Shown: positions 1-14,323, counted from the stretch's first letter. The stretch is 64,000 bases of DNA from Karalla daura (GCA_029224185.1 CM055206.1:10520683-10584682); one strand, 5' to 3'. Notes: a model not told the origin generated them from the letters alone. A program made the numbers and translations.

Positions 1-71
1 AACTACAGACTTACAGTCAGCGCCTGTGAGCAACTTTGGCCCCAGCCTGGGGGAACCAGTTCTCTCTCACT

Positions 72-122
72 CACACACACACACCCACACACACACACAC
101 ACCCACACACACACACACACAG
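72..122. repeat. (CA)n microsatellite
   Basis: CA dinucleotides with CCC interruptions. Confidence 0.95.
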
Positions 123-1768
123 TGGGGACGTATGCATGTGACAGCGTCCCCTTTTCTAGATCAGCAGGTTCTAACTTTGATGTTATTTTTTTCTCATGGT
201 TGGTCACACTGACTGCTCTCAGTGCCCGGCAACTTCCCCCTTTTATGTCTGTGTGTGTGTGTGTGGATGTGAGTGACTGTACACTGTGTACATCTCACTG
301 CCGCCATTGTGTGCTGGGTGCATATGGCATAACAACTTGAGGAAGGCGAACATAGCATATTGCCTCTTCTGCAAGCATTTTTCCACCCACATTGACCAAG
401 TCGACTGTGCAGCAAGCAGTTGGTCAGTGTGAACACTCAACAGACGCCCAGCCGGACGACAACACACAGAAGTGTTTGTGGTTGGTTTTTGTGTTTTGTG
501 GGAACCGGTCCTTATTTCTGTCCCCCCTCTCATCTCTTCGATCAGCATCAGCAAATGCAGACAGCAGCCTAACAGGCTTCATGTTATGAGAGGAACTGCT
601 TTGCATGCATGTGCGAGTGTGCTCGCATACATACACGAAAGTGCAAACATACACATTTCCGCGTCTCTATGCCTGACGTCTTAATGAGAGTACACCCATA
701 CATCTGTCGACTTTTTGTGGCCTGTGGGGGAGCCGGTGTGATGTACGAGGGGGCTGACCTTTGGGTGCGGCGATACTGGATGAATAGTTCATTAGGGTGT
801 CGAGGCACAAGATAACGGTCACTCTCAAACAGCGGACAGACGCTCTGAAGAGACCAATTAGGATTGATCATCAGCTCCTATTAGGGTTGTTATCCCCACG
901 ACGTGGCACGGTTGCCTAATGAGAGGAGCCACGAGAGAGATGAGAGGATAAATGAAAGAGAAGATGCAGCCTATCGGCCTCCGCTGGGAAGAGTCTTCCC
1001 AAAGCCTTGTTCGCATGATATTTCACCAGAACATTCATGATAGGCGACGGGGAATGAGGAGATGGATCAACTGCAAGTCATCTGTCTGTGCACATTTGTA
1101 TATTAATACTCATGTATTCTGTAAAGAAAGGATCAGCTCGAGCTGTGCACAGTGTGAGGGAGTTGTAGTAACAGGAGCACAATGCAGAGACAAGTAGAGA
1201 AGGCGTTTGTCCTCTGTCTCTGAATCAGGGCTCATCCCATTAGAAATTTCCATGGGTGCAGAGCTGAGAGGACCAAAGAAAGAGAGATACTGTCCATCAC
1301 CCTCCTGTGGCATTATTGTCTCTCTGTTGTAGAACAGGGACATGACACAGAAGCAGATGGTTTTGATGCTGTTTTCAGTACCTCTCTGCTAGAAAGGTCT
1401 TTCGCTTAATTTAACAATGTCTGTTGTTTGTATTGTGGCCTTCAGTTCTACTTCATTTGAGATTGTCCTGTTGTCTCTGTTGTCTCTGTCGGCTCCAACT
1501 ACTCTAACACTGACCAAGCCTCAGCTGATCCAGTACAAACGCTCTGGCAAAAGCATTTTAGGAGTAACATCATTTCCAAGACAGGATTCAGCTGGTTAAA
1601 TCTATTATGTTGAGATAAGAATTATATATATATACATGTACTGTATACAGTATTCCCTCTCTATTTCACGGTTCATACTTTGCGGCTTCAGTGCATCGCA
1701 GGTTTTCAATTTATATATATTATTTTCCATCCTTGAGAGTGCCCGGTCGTATATGTGTGCGTGACGCA

Positions 1769-1791
1769 AAACAACAACAACAACAACAACA
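1769..1791. repeat. (ACA)n microsatellite
   Basis: Seven or so ACA/CAA trinucleotides. Confidence 0.9.
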
Positions 1792-4121
1792 GCGATACAT
1801 GCACAATGGAGAATATCGAGAGGATGATAATTTTGACAAGGCTGACAAGGCTGGAGGCAGCAAAACAAAACACTGCGGAAAAACAAAGGGTAGTGTGGGA
1901 AATACGACAGAGATCAGAGTCGGGTGGCACAATGATGCAAGGTATGTACTGTTCTGTATCCATATATACAGATACATATATATATATAGCTAAATATGTA
2001 ACTATAAGTTAATATGTAAATATATAAATATATAACTGAATCATCTGAAGTCATCTATGTTCCTCAGCTACAGCTGGTGGCCATTACCTGGGGTCTTGTG
2101 TCAATAATGCTCTCTCTGTCTTCAGTGTGTTGCTTGGGGTGGATCTTTACGTCTGCTTGAGCAAGTCAGTCAGAGTGTCACAGCCAGACTTCCCATTGAA
2201 CTGGTTGAGCTTTGAACTCCTGTCCCTGTTTAGATATACACTTCTACCATTAAAGTGACGACTGCATGGGGTTACACATGCTAAACGTGCCCTCAGCATC
2301 TGTCTGTAAATGCGGCGCCAGCGGGGGATGGAGTCCCTGATGTGCCAGGCGTTGGATCGCTGCGCCGACAGCGTCAGACACGGATGCACCTGCAGCGGCA
2401 TCGCTGTCAACGGCAGCGTCTGAGCTGTCAGCGGCAGCTCTCCAATTATTTCTCCAAATCCTCAGGTCGACTTGGGTAGACCTCGCGTCGACCTCCGCCT
2501 ACACGAGGTCTAGAGCATTTGTTTTGTCCTGGGCAATGTGCGTTTTTGCCTCATGTCAAACCATTTTCTCCGAAATCCCGTTGATCCCTCAGCTAACAAA
2601 GCGTTTGCGGGGATTTTCAATGTGTAACCGTTTGTTGGGATTTGACTTTCCTGTAACTCCAGAAGGTCTTGTGTTTTACTTTGTGGGTTTTGTGGTTACA
2701 TAGATTAACAGGACATTGAACTGCTGAAGTTGTTCTCGCTTCATCACTACAATTACCCTGACATGGCTTTTTCTGTTCCCACTGCGAACCAGTGTTTGAA
2801 ACTGTAGTTAAACATATGTGACGGTGCTTTTGTTAATAGGAAAGGTAACTTATTAGTTGAGTACATAAAAGATTGAAAATCCATAAATTTCTTTTAGATG
2901 TAGAACTAGATGGCACCTTGCGGCACTTTGGACTTATGACAGCAGTATTTTTAATATCTTCTCTTCCCACTTGTACTTTTTGACTTTTTTTCCTTCTTTT
3001 CTTTTCTTTTTTTTCACAAAAGCATCAAATATTTCCTGATGCGGTTTCTCATCCATGGCAGTAATGATTCAGTCAGGGGCAGTTACACCTCCACCAAGGC
3101 CTCTGTCAGCCATCTAACATGGTATTTGCTCCTCTGAATTTCAGAAAGCTAGTCACACGTCCTCAGACGACTGAGGTGAATTACTTGTGCCAAGGGTTGG
3201 TGATATTAGGAACATAAAGTAGAGAGCGATGTCTTCATCCTGCCTTTCTGAATCCCGGTCCATCCCATTTTGGAGATGTACGGGATCCCATTAATGTGAC
3301 CGAGCATCCTGTAGCATTTTACATTTGAGTGTAATATCACCTTTCACTCGGCAGTGCAGCTTTTATACTATGATATTTGAAAACACCAACGCATGCCTCG
3401 CAGCTATCGGCGTGGATAATTCAGTGGCGGGATATACATACGCAAAAAAAAAAAAGAAGAGTAGAAAATCTCTACTTGAATGTGTTTCATCAAACGGGAG
3501 AAAATGGAAAACACTAATGCAGATTGGAGTGGTTTTCCATTTTCGTACCATATGTGCGAAGCGCCCTGAGCATCTATTGGGAGTGAACCATCAACAAGTA
3601 ATCAGTGTGCATGATGGCATGCGCAGGCTCGCGGGTCAGGATCGGCTTGGTTTTTGATGAGTGTTAGGCCCATCTTTATTGCTCTTTCTCCCCTTTGGCC
3701 TCTGTGTGCCGCACTGTCTCTCGCTCCCCCCGCTCTCTTCTTCCACTCCTCTCCTCCATCCTTTCCTCTCCGGACTTTTGGTGACGGATCCGAGTGGCAC
3801 GGCTTATCCCGGGCATACCGGAGCGGCTCTTTGGATCATCAGCTTCTGTGGCACTAAAACCCGGAGATGAGAGAGGGCACGGGGAGAATTCTTTTCCCCT
3901 TTTTCTCCCCTCTCCGACACAATAGAGCGCTATTATTCCCTCCTTTGCTTTGTTCTTTTGTTCTCCTAATGGCGAGCACCCACGGAGCTCACGTCTGCTC
4001 TTTTGACTCTGACAGGCGACTCTGACACCTATTGACTCTCAAGCCCGTGACTTAAACAAGAAGGCAGGAGCCAAATTCTATTCGCATTATGATTTCCAAA
4101 TACGGCTCATGCCTTTGCCAT

Positions 4122-4125
<4 letters not shown>

Positions 4126-4204
<79 letters not shown>
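4126..4204. repeat. (CA)n microsatellite, long and pure
   Basis: About 39 uninterrupted CA units, one of the longest pure dinucleotide arrays in the window. Confidence 0.98.
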
Positions 4205-4208
<4 letters not shown>

Positions 4209-6608
4209 TAATTTTATATGTTAAAGACAATAAGAAGATGATAGAAATTAGTAAGATAACACCAGTAAATACATATGTAGGTCATGTGATTTTTTTTTTT
4301 CAGAGCAAGGATTTTCCTTTTGTTTCACCTCAATTCTTGTAAAAATAGTCAATAAATTATGAAACTGCGCAGGTATTAAATAATTAAATACAGTCTGTCC
4401 AATTGGATTATCACCTAAGTGCTTCTTTCTCCACGGACAACCTGAAGATGGAGCTTCTGTGTCCTTCTCAACACTTTGATCCAATTTATTTCACAGCTGA
4501 GTGCAGGTAAAACAAAGCCTGTATTTGTCAGTGGGAATAAAGTGGTTCTTCAGCCAGCACGATCCAAAGACTCGAAACAAAGGCGTCTTAAGGTGGATTT
4601 GCAACTAGAAGTAAGAAACATGGGTAGAGTTACAACACCTTATCAATCAATCGATGATTACGTCACATTTATTTTCTGATTCCATTTTCATCTCTGTAGT
4701 TTAGCTGGTTATACTAACGTGTTCATCCCAGGCAACCTTTATGGTAAAGCAGGCAGGGATTCAGATAAGGGTTGAAAGATCTGGACAAAATTTGATATCT
4801 TGATATCAGTAGGATTTGATATGAATATGGGCTCAGTGAAAACTAAGTGTCATATGTCAAAACAGAGAAATTTCTCAGTTGCACCTCTTCCTTTTTCAAC
4901 ATCTCTGCATCATGGGGATGATTTATTTTTTGTCATCTGTCAATCTGTAGAATGTGCACCACCATTTTGTTGCTCTGATGTGTTGTGTGCGTTCCAACAT
5001 CATGTTCAGAGGAATGTTTGTGGTCAATTGGTTTCAGCTGTCGATCTAAGGCAACCATGAAATGAGTTTTGTGATTGTGATTGTCGTGATTGGCCAAGCT
5101 TTAACTTTATATTGTCAATATTGTTGAATATTGCCGATGTTAATATCTTGGATATTCATGCTAATTCCTATATTTTTTTGCAGAACGCTCATACATTTTT
5201 GCAGAACTCTCTAGACCAAGTAGGAGTTGCATAGAAAATGACTAATTGTAACATGGCTTTTATGTCTTACTTCCTGGCCTCCTTTGAATTCACAATGATG
5301 GAATTACTAAAAACCATGTCAGTCATAGTATAACAGCCTCCACTGATTTCATGTAATTGTAATGGATTACCACTCTGGTGCTGATGTGTCTACAGCTCTT
5401 TCTTTACCTTCAGTCCACTGCTGTGGGATTACGTCATCATTCATGCTTCCTTTCCAATACTTCCTCTGTCCAGTGTTTCCCTATAATTGTTATAAGTGCA
5501 GTTCCCTACAGTGTCCTTCGAGGCTCCTTCCTTAGACACAAGCTTTAAAAAGGTTGCTTTTTAAATTCCGGCGGAGTGCAGGTGCAAGTCCTGAAATAAT
5601 ATGAGTGCAGGATAGCACTCTTAACTCCGTGCGACCGTTAAGATGGGTCACAGGTATTTCATTTAGCAATAACGCCACCCCATTATATGAGACTGCTTTC
5701 TACTTGTCTGCTGGGTCACCTGGAGGTTTGCTCCTGGTTTTTCTTTCAAGAAGACAGAGAGCGATACCCCTCTAACGACGCGAGATCCCTAATTAATTTT
5801 TCATATTAGTTACTTTTTAAATCTAACTCCAGCCAATAGGCCCTGGGCGGTGCTTTCAATGTGCGCACTAATGTTTTTATGCTCTCCCTCACCACTGGCT
5901 ATGATTTAATAACATATTCCTCAGCGGTATGTCCAGGGCTCTTCTCTTTTTTTATCAGAGCCTTAATTAGCTTCAACTTAGAGCCTCCCGTCTCCCTCGC
6001 CCCATCTCTCTCCTCCCTCGCCGTTCCTTATACGGCCAGAAGACGACTGCCTCCCTTCTTCACTCCTTTCCTCTCTCTTGCAATGCGCCTCCTTCGTCAC
6101 TCAAACCTATAAGACCTGACACAGCCCCGCCTCGGGGAGCTCAAAGTCTGAGCTATATCTGTGTGTCTGTGTTTATTGGCTGCTGTGTTTGCACGAGCAG
6201 ATGCCTATGTGTGGCCCACATGCAACCAAATTGATATTCACATGTCCTCCCTCTAACCTGTGCATGCAGCACCACAGGGGACGACTATAAACAGCAGGAA
6301 ATGAGACGCAGGCACGGCAACGTGGTTCGGCACGCGCACTCGAAATGTCTGATGCATCTTGAAATTTCGTAAACACTCCGCGGCGTGGAGCTTACAGCCT
6401 CTGGACATTGGGAGGAGATAAGGTGGAGAACAGAGAGGCGTTCACAGGCAGACAGAGTGGGATGGATGCAGCAGAGAGCACACAGACAGATGGAGCGATA
6501 TTCTCCTCAAGCTCTTGTTCTTACAGCAGGGTTTGCTGAGATTGCATCTTTTTCTGCCCCTTCAATGCAGTGGAGACAACATTAGAGTGTGGGACTGTGC
6601 GAGAGAGC

Positions 6609-6652
6609 GTGTGTGTGTGTGTGCATGTGCGTGTGTGTGTGTGTGTGTGTGC
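6609..6652. repeat. (TG)n microsatellite
   Basis: TG units with GCATGTGC interruption. Confidence 0.95.
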
Positions 6653-7645
6653 GTTCATGTGTTTGGTTAAGCAGCTGCAGATTAGTGGAGGTAATAGGAC
6701 CATATTGTGGTTATAGAAGGACTAAAGCTGTAAAGCAGTGCAATATCCGAGTTGGAAATGGGAATTGGGGGCCAGAGCAGCTCTGTGTGGGTGTGAATGT
6801 GTGCGTGTGAAGGAGAAAAAAGATGCTTGGGTGTGTGCCACCAGATCTTGCCTATACATGAGTCATGTGTCACGTGTTAAATAACCCTTTATATCCCACT
6901 GGAACGCATTCAGAGTAATCAGGGTGACTGTCACAGTGGCCAAGGTCCCGAACCATTTTGCTATGACTTGATTAGGATGATTGTGGATGATAAATGCACA
7001 CTCTCGCACACACACTTCCTCAAAAATACGCACATGCACGCGCACACAAAGTGATTGCATCTACTGAAAAACAATCACTCCCTATAGCAAAACCACTTTG
7101 CGCCGATGGAAGAATAGGGGAAAATTACCAGTGGAAGAGGGCAGCCTGCAATCTCGCTTTGTGCGAAAGGCTTTGGGTCTAATTTGGAATAATTCTAATT
7201 TAAAATGGGCCCTGTGGACGTGTATTATCCCACTATGCCATTGCGCCTGGAGAACTCTCCACTAATCAGGATCTGAGTAAAGTGTATGTCTGTCCACGCA
7301 GACCCGAGGAGTAAAGGAGCAGCGCTATTTCGTCCCACACAAATGGGCCCTCGGCTCGTAATGTTGTCTCCTGCAGGCGGCCTCAATCACAGCCGAGTGG
7401 AGAGTTCACCAGACTGTGGAGTTTACGTGAACCTTCAAGTTCAGGTTAAAGCAAAGTATTTCTGACCGGCTCTGGCTCCCGGAAAATTACACTGCCATAA
7501 AAATAACCTGAATCTATAATGACGTGATGACTAATGTAAATGCAGCCTGGATAATGTTCAGAGTTTCAAAGTTTATTTCAGTAATTTAAACAGAGCTTCA
7601 AACTTTCGTTCAGTTCAAATCCTAGATTTAATGAATGTGCAAAAC

Positions 7646-7862
7646 AGAGTGGTTAGTGCTGTTGCCTCAGTATAAGGTCCCTGGTTTGACACCCAGTAGT
7701 ACCATTCTGTGTGCATGTTCTCCTCATTTCTGCCAACATTTTCTCAAGGTAAACTGTCTAGTCTGTAAACTGTCTTTCTAAAATGCATATTTAGGTCATG
7801 TTTAGGTGACTCCAAATTGGTTCTCTTTGAGTGTATGCGTCCTGTGATGGACTAGTGTCGTG
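7646..7862 (+). repeat. Dispersed teleost repeat, forward copy
   Basis: Matches a very common teleost dispersed unit: GTGGTTAGTGCTGTTGCCTC, then GTGTGCATGTTCTCC, then TTAGGTGACTCCAAATTGG, then GTCCTGTGATGGACT. Several other copies lie in this window. Diverged, with internal deletions. Confidence 0.75.
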
Positions 7863-10800
7863 GGATATACTCCCTGCTTTCATAAGAATGTGTAGGGTGT
7901 GTGTATACCACTGGATGCAAAGCAGGTAAAGTAATACTTGGAGGGCACTACCTAAACAAAGGCATTATTGCTATAATCCGAAAGTGCCCTGCACTCTTTC
8001 CAGTTTTGGCAGCAAACAAGTGGAACATGCTGCCAGTAAACATATGTTCGGGCGACACGCCAAGTATGTTATTGCCTCACTCACTTTAAGTTAATGCAAA
8101 AGGGAATTCAGTTGGTATTGTATTTCCTTCAAAGCGGATTAGCCTCCGCTAATTAGATGTATGTTTGTGTGTTATTGTAAGAGACGGGAGCTGTCGTGAC
8201 ACGGAGCAGAGTTTCTCCAAAGAGAAGGCAGATTAGATTTACTGCATCAAAGCTGAGGTTTCTGTGGGTTTTTATATTTTGAAGTGATGCTGCTTGTTCT
8301 GAACTTGAAAGAGTTTTTTTTTATTCTTTTCCTTTCTGAATTGTTGAATATGTAGGACTGCAGCTCTGGATCTGCTGTACTCCCAGTGAAGAAAGGGTGA
8401 CCTCCAAGTGTCTTACGTTTGCACCCAAAAAACACAGTTACGGTGAAAGTACAATACTTTTTTATTTCTTTAAGTTCAAGCACTGATGCGGTAATCACAA
8501 GCCAACTGAAGGTGTTTATTAAAAACCTTTAATACATTTTTGATTAGATTTGAGACATTGGAGGGTCATATCCTTGTGGTTTTCTTTGAGTATTTTGGGT
8601 ACTGGGTTTGCTCCCGCAGTCAAGAAAAATAAGCCAATATCCTGTGTTTTAGAGTCAAATAGGTAGAAAGTTGGTAAATGTCTTCAACTTTTCTGTTCTT
8701 TAATCATGAACGTGTATGTGAGATGCTTGATAAGCCAGCCACGATTTTAGATGAAAGCCTCGTGTCAGGACAGCGTGAATACATCTATTCCAATGTAACA
8801 TAAGTGACAAGGAGCTGCCACCAAACAGCTGTGATTCAAACACAACACACACTCAAGTACAAGGGGTTCACATTGTCCTCAAGCACAGTACTTGAGTGAA
8901 TGCATTTAAAGTGCTGCGGCGACGCGCTGCTCACAAAGCTGCACACATGCTGCACGCTCCCATATAGAACCCATAAACTCACACACACACACACAGATAG
9001 CCAGTGTCCCGCAGTATTATTATTCAAAAGGTTCTGTCTTATCGCCAGCCGCAGCAGCAGGACGGCTTTTGAAGAGGTTTTTGAGAGAAAGGAAACGCGC
9101 CGACTTAGTTTGAGGGACCTCAGTCGCCGCTGACAGTTTCTCCAAAGAGACAGAAAACACAAAATAGAGGGAAACAGCTTATATCAGCTAAAGACTTTGC
9201 CGAATTGAAAATGAAAAGTGGGAAATGTATTGAATTACATCTAATCCCCTGACCGGTGATCCTTTTTTTTTCTCCCCACTTTTCACTTTTCAATTTTCTT
9301 TTTCCTGCTTAAAATGTGCGGCCACAGGTGTATCACAACTTCCCAGAGTCCCATCTCTCTCCGCCCCAATGTCCGTACCCGTCTGTCCCGTTCTCCTCTC
9401 AGCTCTGGCCAAAAAAACAAAAAATAGAAACAGTTTGAGCCCCGGCCATGTTGACCTACTTCCAGACAATACCCCTTCCAGTTGAACCCCTTCTTTCTCC
9501 CTCCCTCCTCTCCCTCGCAGCCGCTGGTCTCTCTTTGCAGATGCAGTGAAGTTGTGAGGAAGGGAACACTCATGGGGAAGTCAGCGTTCCCCTGTGTGTC
9601 AACGCCTGAGAGGTAACCTATTTAGGAACAGAGAGAAAAGAGAAAGAAGGTGGGGTTGAATATCAATTCTGTTTCACTTTATTAGGTCGAATCCATTTAC
9701 TGTATGGGATGGGGAAAAAAAAACATGAATGAGTCATGTTCACTTCTTATACATTTTTTTCTCACTCCAGTCTTCTTCTTTTTTTTGCCACGCTGCATTC
9801 CCGGAGAGTATATGGATGTTGTCAGATTTATAGCAAAATCAATACCAGTGCATGGATCATATTCACTGACCCCAAACAGAAAGATGAGAGTACAGTGGAA
9901 GAACCTTTCCCCGGCAGCTACAGTACATCTTGCTTCACATCAACACTGCTCTGTGCAAGCATTTTTTTTTCCTCCTTTATCGTGAAAGTGAGGACTGAAG
10001 GACTGGGTTTTTACTGCCCCGGCACTCCGACTTGTAAAATTATTTACTGGGCTTTTATGGTGCTGCGTCTCTACAATACAATCTGTTCCGTTTTGCTGTA
10101 AAATATCTATATTAGCAAGTCATTTAATCTGGAAGTGACTCATCTAATTTTATTCTTCTTTCTAGCGCGTGGAAGACGAAGAAGAAGAAGAAAAAAACTG
10201 CTAATAGCTTGAGTTAATTCCAGCTGAGCTAAGTGCAAATTAACATCTTTAAAGCTGTTGGTTTAAGTGTCATTTTTCATCATAATTCAGGTGAAGTAAG
10301 TGGCCCTATCGCTGCCTTATTCTGAGATATATCCAAAAAGTTCAGCAGTCACTGCAGACTCACGAAGAGCCATCTCATTCCAGTTTTGGGGGGAGGGCGG
10401 AGGAACATTTTAAGGTAGAATATGAGACTTAATGACTGGTAAAGCTCTGTAACTGTTGCAGTAAAAGTGTGTTTTATTGCGCCGGGAGACGAATTGCAGG
10501 CTGCAGCAGAATAGATAAGATTCAGGGGTGTATCTCAGGCCAACAAGAGTCCCTGAGAAGAATTTTATCCCCTGTATCATCTCTGGACACAAGCTGCATA
10601 TCTTGTTGCTATACTACCCACAGACAGCCTTTTTCTTGCTCTTCCAGATGGCGCAGTTGGCAGATAGCGTGTTTAAGAGCAGAGACATACCGTCTTCTCC
10701 TAAACCCTATCAAAATGCTGCATTCATCAAAGTCCAGAAAGCCTGAGAGTATATTTTTGCAGCATAGTATAGGGCCGTGCTGCAAGAGCTACTTTTTGTG

Positions 10801-12280
10801 GCGCTTTCATGTGAACACTGAGAACAAAAAGATGGCCGTGTCGCAGACGTGACGCGTGAATCTCGTGCGTGCCACGCAGGGAGGCGGCTTTGTTCCCATG
10901 CGATTCGTGGCACGCGCGCCGATAGGTTTCTGATGATTCCCGGTGACAGGGAGCAACCACCTCATCCGACAGTATCGATCCGAGCAGCGAGCACATCTGA
11001 GGGAGCTATCCAGGTCACCCGGCAGGCTAACAAGCGGCACAATGCTTCACGCCAGCGCTCCGGCGCATACACAGAGGACGTGTCAGCCTCTGCACCGAGA
11101 CTCGCTTTAACTCGGCATCATGGACACATGGACACCGCCGCCGCATTACTGTGCTTCTCTTTGTCTTGTTCTTGTTCTCTCTTTCTTTTTTTTTTTACTT
11201 CGAAAACCGATTCGCCCAACATCGCCCAGTCGAGTCAAGTGTGTTCAGCAAAAGGGAAAATTAATAAGATACAGTAAACATTAAACATTCATTTCCTTCA
11301 GGGCATCAGCTACATTCCATTATTCATCTAAGAGCTATATGTAAATGAACAAATTCTGCTTGACTGTGACATGAACATGAACACTGGTATCCCTCTCTGC
11401 TTTGTGCATTCCCTTAAATGAAGGATTTGAAATGAGCCTTAATGCATATTCATAGTTATAAGCCTTTTTTTTTCTTTCCTCCCACCGCTGCTGTTTTCTC
11501 TCTCTCTCTCTCTCTGTCTTCATAGTCACATATGTGTTAGTTCTGCTGTACTGAGCTGTCGAAGACACGGTGTAATGTCGGTCCACATGGTGACATGGAA
11601 ATGTGATAAGACATGTTCCTCTGCCTTTTTTCAACCAGCGGTCTTTCATGTCTCTTTAAAGCAACGGTTCTCAAGCTGCAGGGATGGGGACCCCTGGGGT
11701 TTGCATGTGTGTATGTGTGCAGGAGAAACCATTATAAAATACATTGTGAAATCAAGTTGAATGACTAAGATTTATGTAAGGAAAATAAACAGCTCTACTT
11801 GGATACTTTTACACTAGTTGCTTGGTACATTGTTGATGGGAGCATATACTTTTTCCCCCATTAGAAGCGGGGACAGAAGTACGCAAAAGTTCAAAAACTT
11901 ATAGACTGAAGTTGCAAATCTGTGAATTGTTGGCTACCAATGCAACGTGTTCAGTCTGAAACTCTGAGCCCGATTAAGGTTTTAATTCCCAGCTCCGGGC
12001 AGCGGCGCTGCAGTGATGTAGCATTGAACTCCAGGTAAGTCAGTGCACAGCCACATCACTTCTGGGTTTGGATCAAGGTGCTTAGAAGCCAGATAAAGCT
12101 GTGAAACACTGCTTTTCGGCCCAATGCTAAAGCAATCTTTAATTTAAAAGGCTAAATCATGGTCTCAGTTAAATATTGAAACCCTCGACTACTAACTAGA
12201 CTTTTGAATATTTCACTGAAATCGTGATCTTTTCCAAACTTTAGTAACTTTAGTAAGTTTGGCCCCAACAATACTTTGGG
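7863..12280. other. Noncoding stretch, partly GC-rich
   Basis: No gene recognised. A CpG-rich patch at about 10,845-11,140 includes a hairpin with 10-base arms. A fragment at 11,655-11,705 resembles a dispersed transposon end. The remainder is unique, AT-rich sequence. Confidence 0.45.
11655..11705 (+). repeat. Possible DNA-transposon end fragment
   Basis: AACGGTTCTCAAGCTGCAGG and GATGGGGACCCCTGGGGTTT resemble the termini of Charlie-type hAT elements. Very short. Confidence 0.35.
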
Positions 12281-12430
12281 CACAGAACTGGACAGGTCGC
12301 CAGTTCATCACAGTGTACACACACCACTCACTATCACACTCACACTTAAGGGCAATTTGGGAAGAAATGATGTACTATGAGAAAACCAAAAAAGGCCCTA
12401 CCTAGAAGTTGAACCCAGGTGTTACTTAAC
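12281..12430 (-). repeat. Dispersed teleost repeat, reverse copy
   Basis: Reverse-complement copy of the same family as at 7.6 kb, seen as GGACAGGTCGCCAGTTCATC, CACTCACACTTAAGGGCAAT and TGAACCCAGGTG. Confidence 0.7.
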
Positions 12431-13181
12431 AAGTAACAAATCAGTAGTGTACACTCATACTTGTTTTATGAAGGCAGAGGAGTAGTCCTTTGGTTACAGC
12501 AAGTTTGTTTGTGTGCTAGAGCATAACTTATATTCAGCATTTCAGATCCCAGGATGACTCAATCTCTCCAGCTCTCTCAATGCCCTCGGCTCATAAGGAG
12601 CCAAATCCAGAGCTCCACGATACAAACTCACCGAAAAACAGATTCAGCCACTTGCAAAAGTCCAAATGTGACTCCGATCGTCTGCGTCTATTCCAGGCGA
12701 GAGGTGACCCCATGTAGGTTACGACACTCATCGCTTTAGTGGAGGAAAAACACCCCTGTTGCCTGGAGCTGTTTATAATGCTCCTTTAATCTAAAGCCGG
12801 TCGTGTCCTCGCCGGCTGCAGACGCACTGAGACCCACTTAAGTGGCTCCTCGCGCGCGGTAACATGGGGCGCACTCCCCCACCCGCCATGCACTCTGCCG
12901 GCGTACCTGGCAGCTCAGTCGCTCACACCATTTACATTTCAAAGCCAGACACACATTTGCGCGAGCGTGCGCACAAACACACATCGCTGCCATCTGGTTT
13001 TCCCGGTTTTCTCTCACGCCCACCCGTTGCTCTCCAGACCGTACGAGCGGAGCCCCGCTCAGTGTTTCCTGTAGGATGAGACCATAAATGCTCTTGTCGA
13101 TGCATGTTAGGAAACAGCATTAGGGGTGAAGCTCTCTGCATGTTTTCCTTTAAATTAAGATTTTGTCACATACTATGTGTT

Positions 13182-13192
<11 letters not shown>

Positions 13193-13247
<55 letters not shown>
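13193..13247. repeat. (GA)n microsatellite
   Basis: About 27 GA units, preceded directly by a short TG run. Confidence 0.97.
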
Positions 13248-13249
<2 letters not shown>

Positions 13250-13358
13250 TGTGTTTAATCTCCGGGTTAGGCTGTCTACAGTTTACACACATCCAGCTGT
13301 GCGTGTCACCATGTGTCCTGAATATGCACGTGGGTGTCGAACGAGTCTGCGTATGCGT

Positions 13359-13392
13359 GCGTGTGTGTGTGTGCATGTGTGTGTGTGTGTGT
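13359..13392. repeat. (TG)n microsatellite
   Basis: Interrupted TG array. Confidence 0.9.
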
Positions 13393-13637
13393 TTGCTGGC
13401 TTATGGTAGAGGCATTGAGGAGGCCTTATCTGTCGTGTTCAGAGAGGTAGCTCTCACAGGAGATAGAGCTCTCAGCCGGAAGCATGGGCGCCGCTGAAAA
13501 GGCTTCTGACACACACCTACAGCTCTGGCACAGGCTGCAAAAAGGATGAACCGGAGGGAGACGCGGCAGAAGCATCTAGAAACAAATTTCACAGTCAGAG
13601 GTGGGAGGGCGCATGATTGAGTAGATTTGTGCATCGA

Positions 13638-13686
13638 TGTGTGTGTGTTTGTGTATGTGTATGTGTGTGTGTGTGTGTGTGTGTGT
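13638..13686. repeat. (TG)n microsatellite
   Basis: TG array with TA and TTT interruptions. Confidence 0.95.
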
Positions 13687-14278
13687 AATCTCTACGCTGT
13701 ATGAATCTGATGTAAATTGCTTCCAATCTGAATAAAGCAATGCAAATGTGTGTATGAGCTTTAATGTCTGCTTGCACTTGTGGGATCTCACTCGGATACA
13801 CATTGTCTCGATTTTATGCATTTCATTTATGAGTGCACTTCCATCAGTGTGCCCTCCAGAGGTGGCGGGTGCATAATTTATCCCACTACATGTGAACTTG
13901 TGCGTACATGTGCGGCCATTTGTGTGTTTTTCCGACGCCAGGGTCCACGCGTCTGGGTTAATGTGCGCGCCCCTGGGCAGACGGAGCAGCTCTCACTCTC
14001 TATTAAACCGCCCTTCATGTAGGAGAAGATGAGCCTCATTATATCAGAGTCCCCAGCTAATGACCACTAATCCCTCCCCACTGAGGAAAAAGTGTGCATG
14101 AGAGAGAGAGAGAGGAAGTTGGGTTGAGAAAGCTAAGCTCTGAAATGTAAACAAAGATGGATAGAAAGTTAGAGAGAGCAGCGTGACTAGAGGCAGGCAT
14201 TAATATCCTAATGTTTGGCTGTTATTGACCTCTCCCTCTCTCCTTTCACGCCTTCCCTTCTCTGTTTTCATCTGCAGC

Positions 14279-14282
<4 letters not shown>

Positions 14283-14323
<41 letters not shown>

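Larger units (their letters stand above)
1..7640. other. Noncoding stretch with microsatellites
   Basis: I find no recognisable coding exon or RNA gene. It holds (CA)n at 72-122 and 4,126-4,204, an (ACA)n run at 1,769-1,791, (TG)n at 6,609-6,652, T-rich tracts near 2,985-3,015, and a small inverted repeat at 2,477-2,512. The rest is unique sequence of unknown role. All short frames are interrupted and resemble nothing known. Confidence 0.5.

Noticed and set aside
10649..10746. Acceptor-like TTTTTCTTGCTCTTCCAG followed by ATGGCGCAG and a 32-codon frame
   Set aside because: The frame (MAQLADSVFKSRDIPSS...) matches nothing I know and has no promoter evidence. A single good acceptor can occur by chance.
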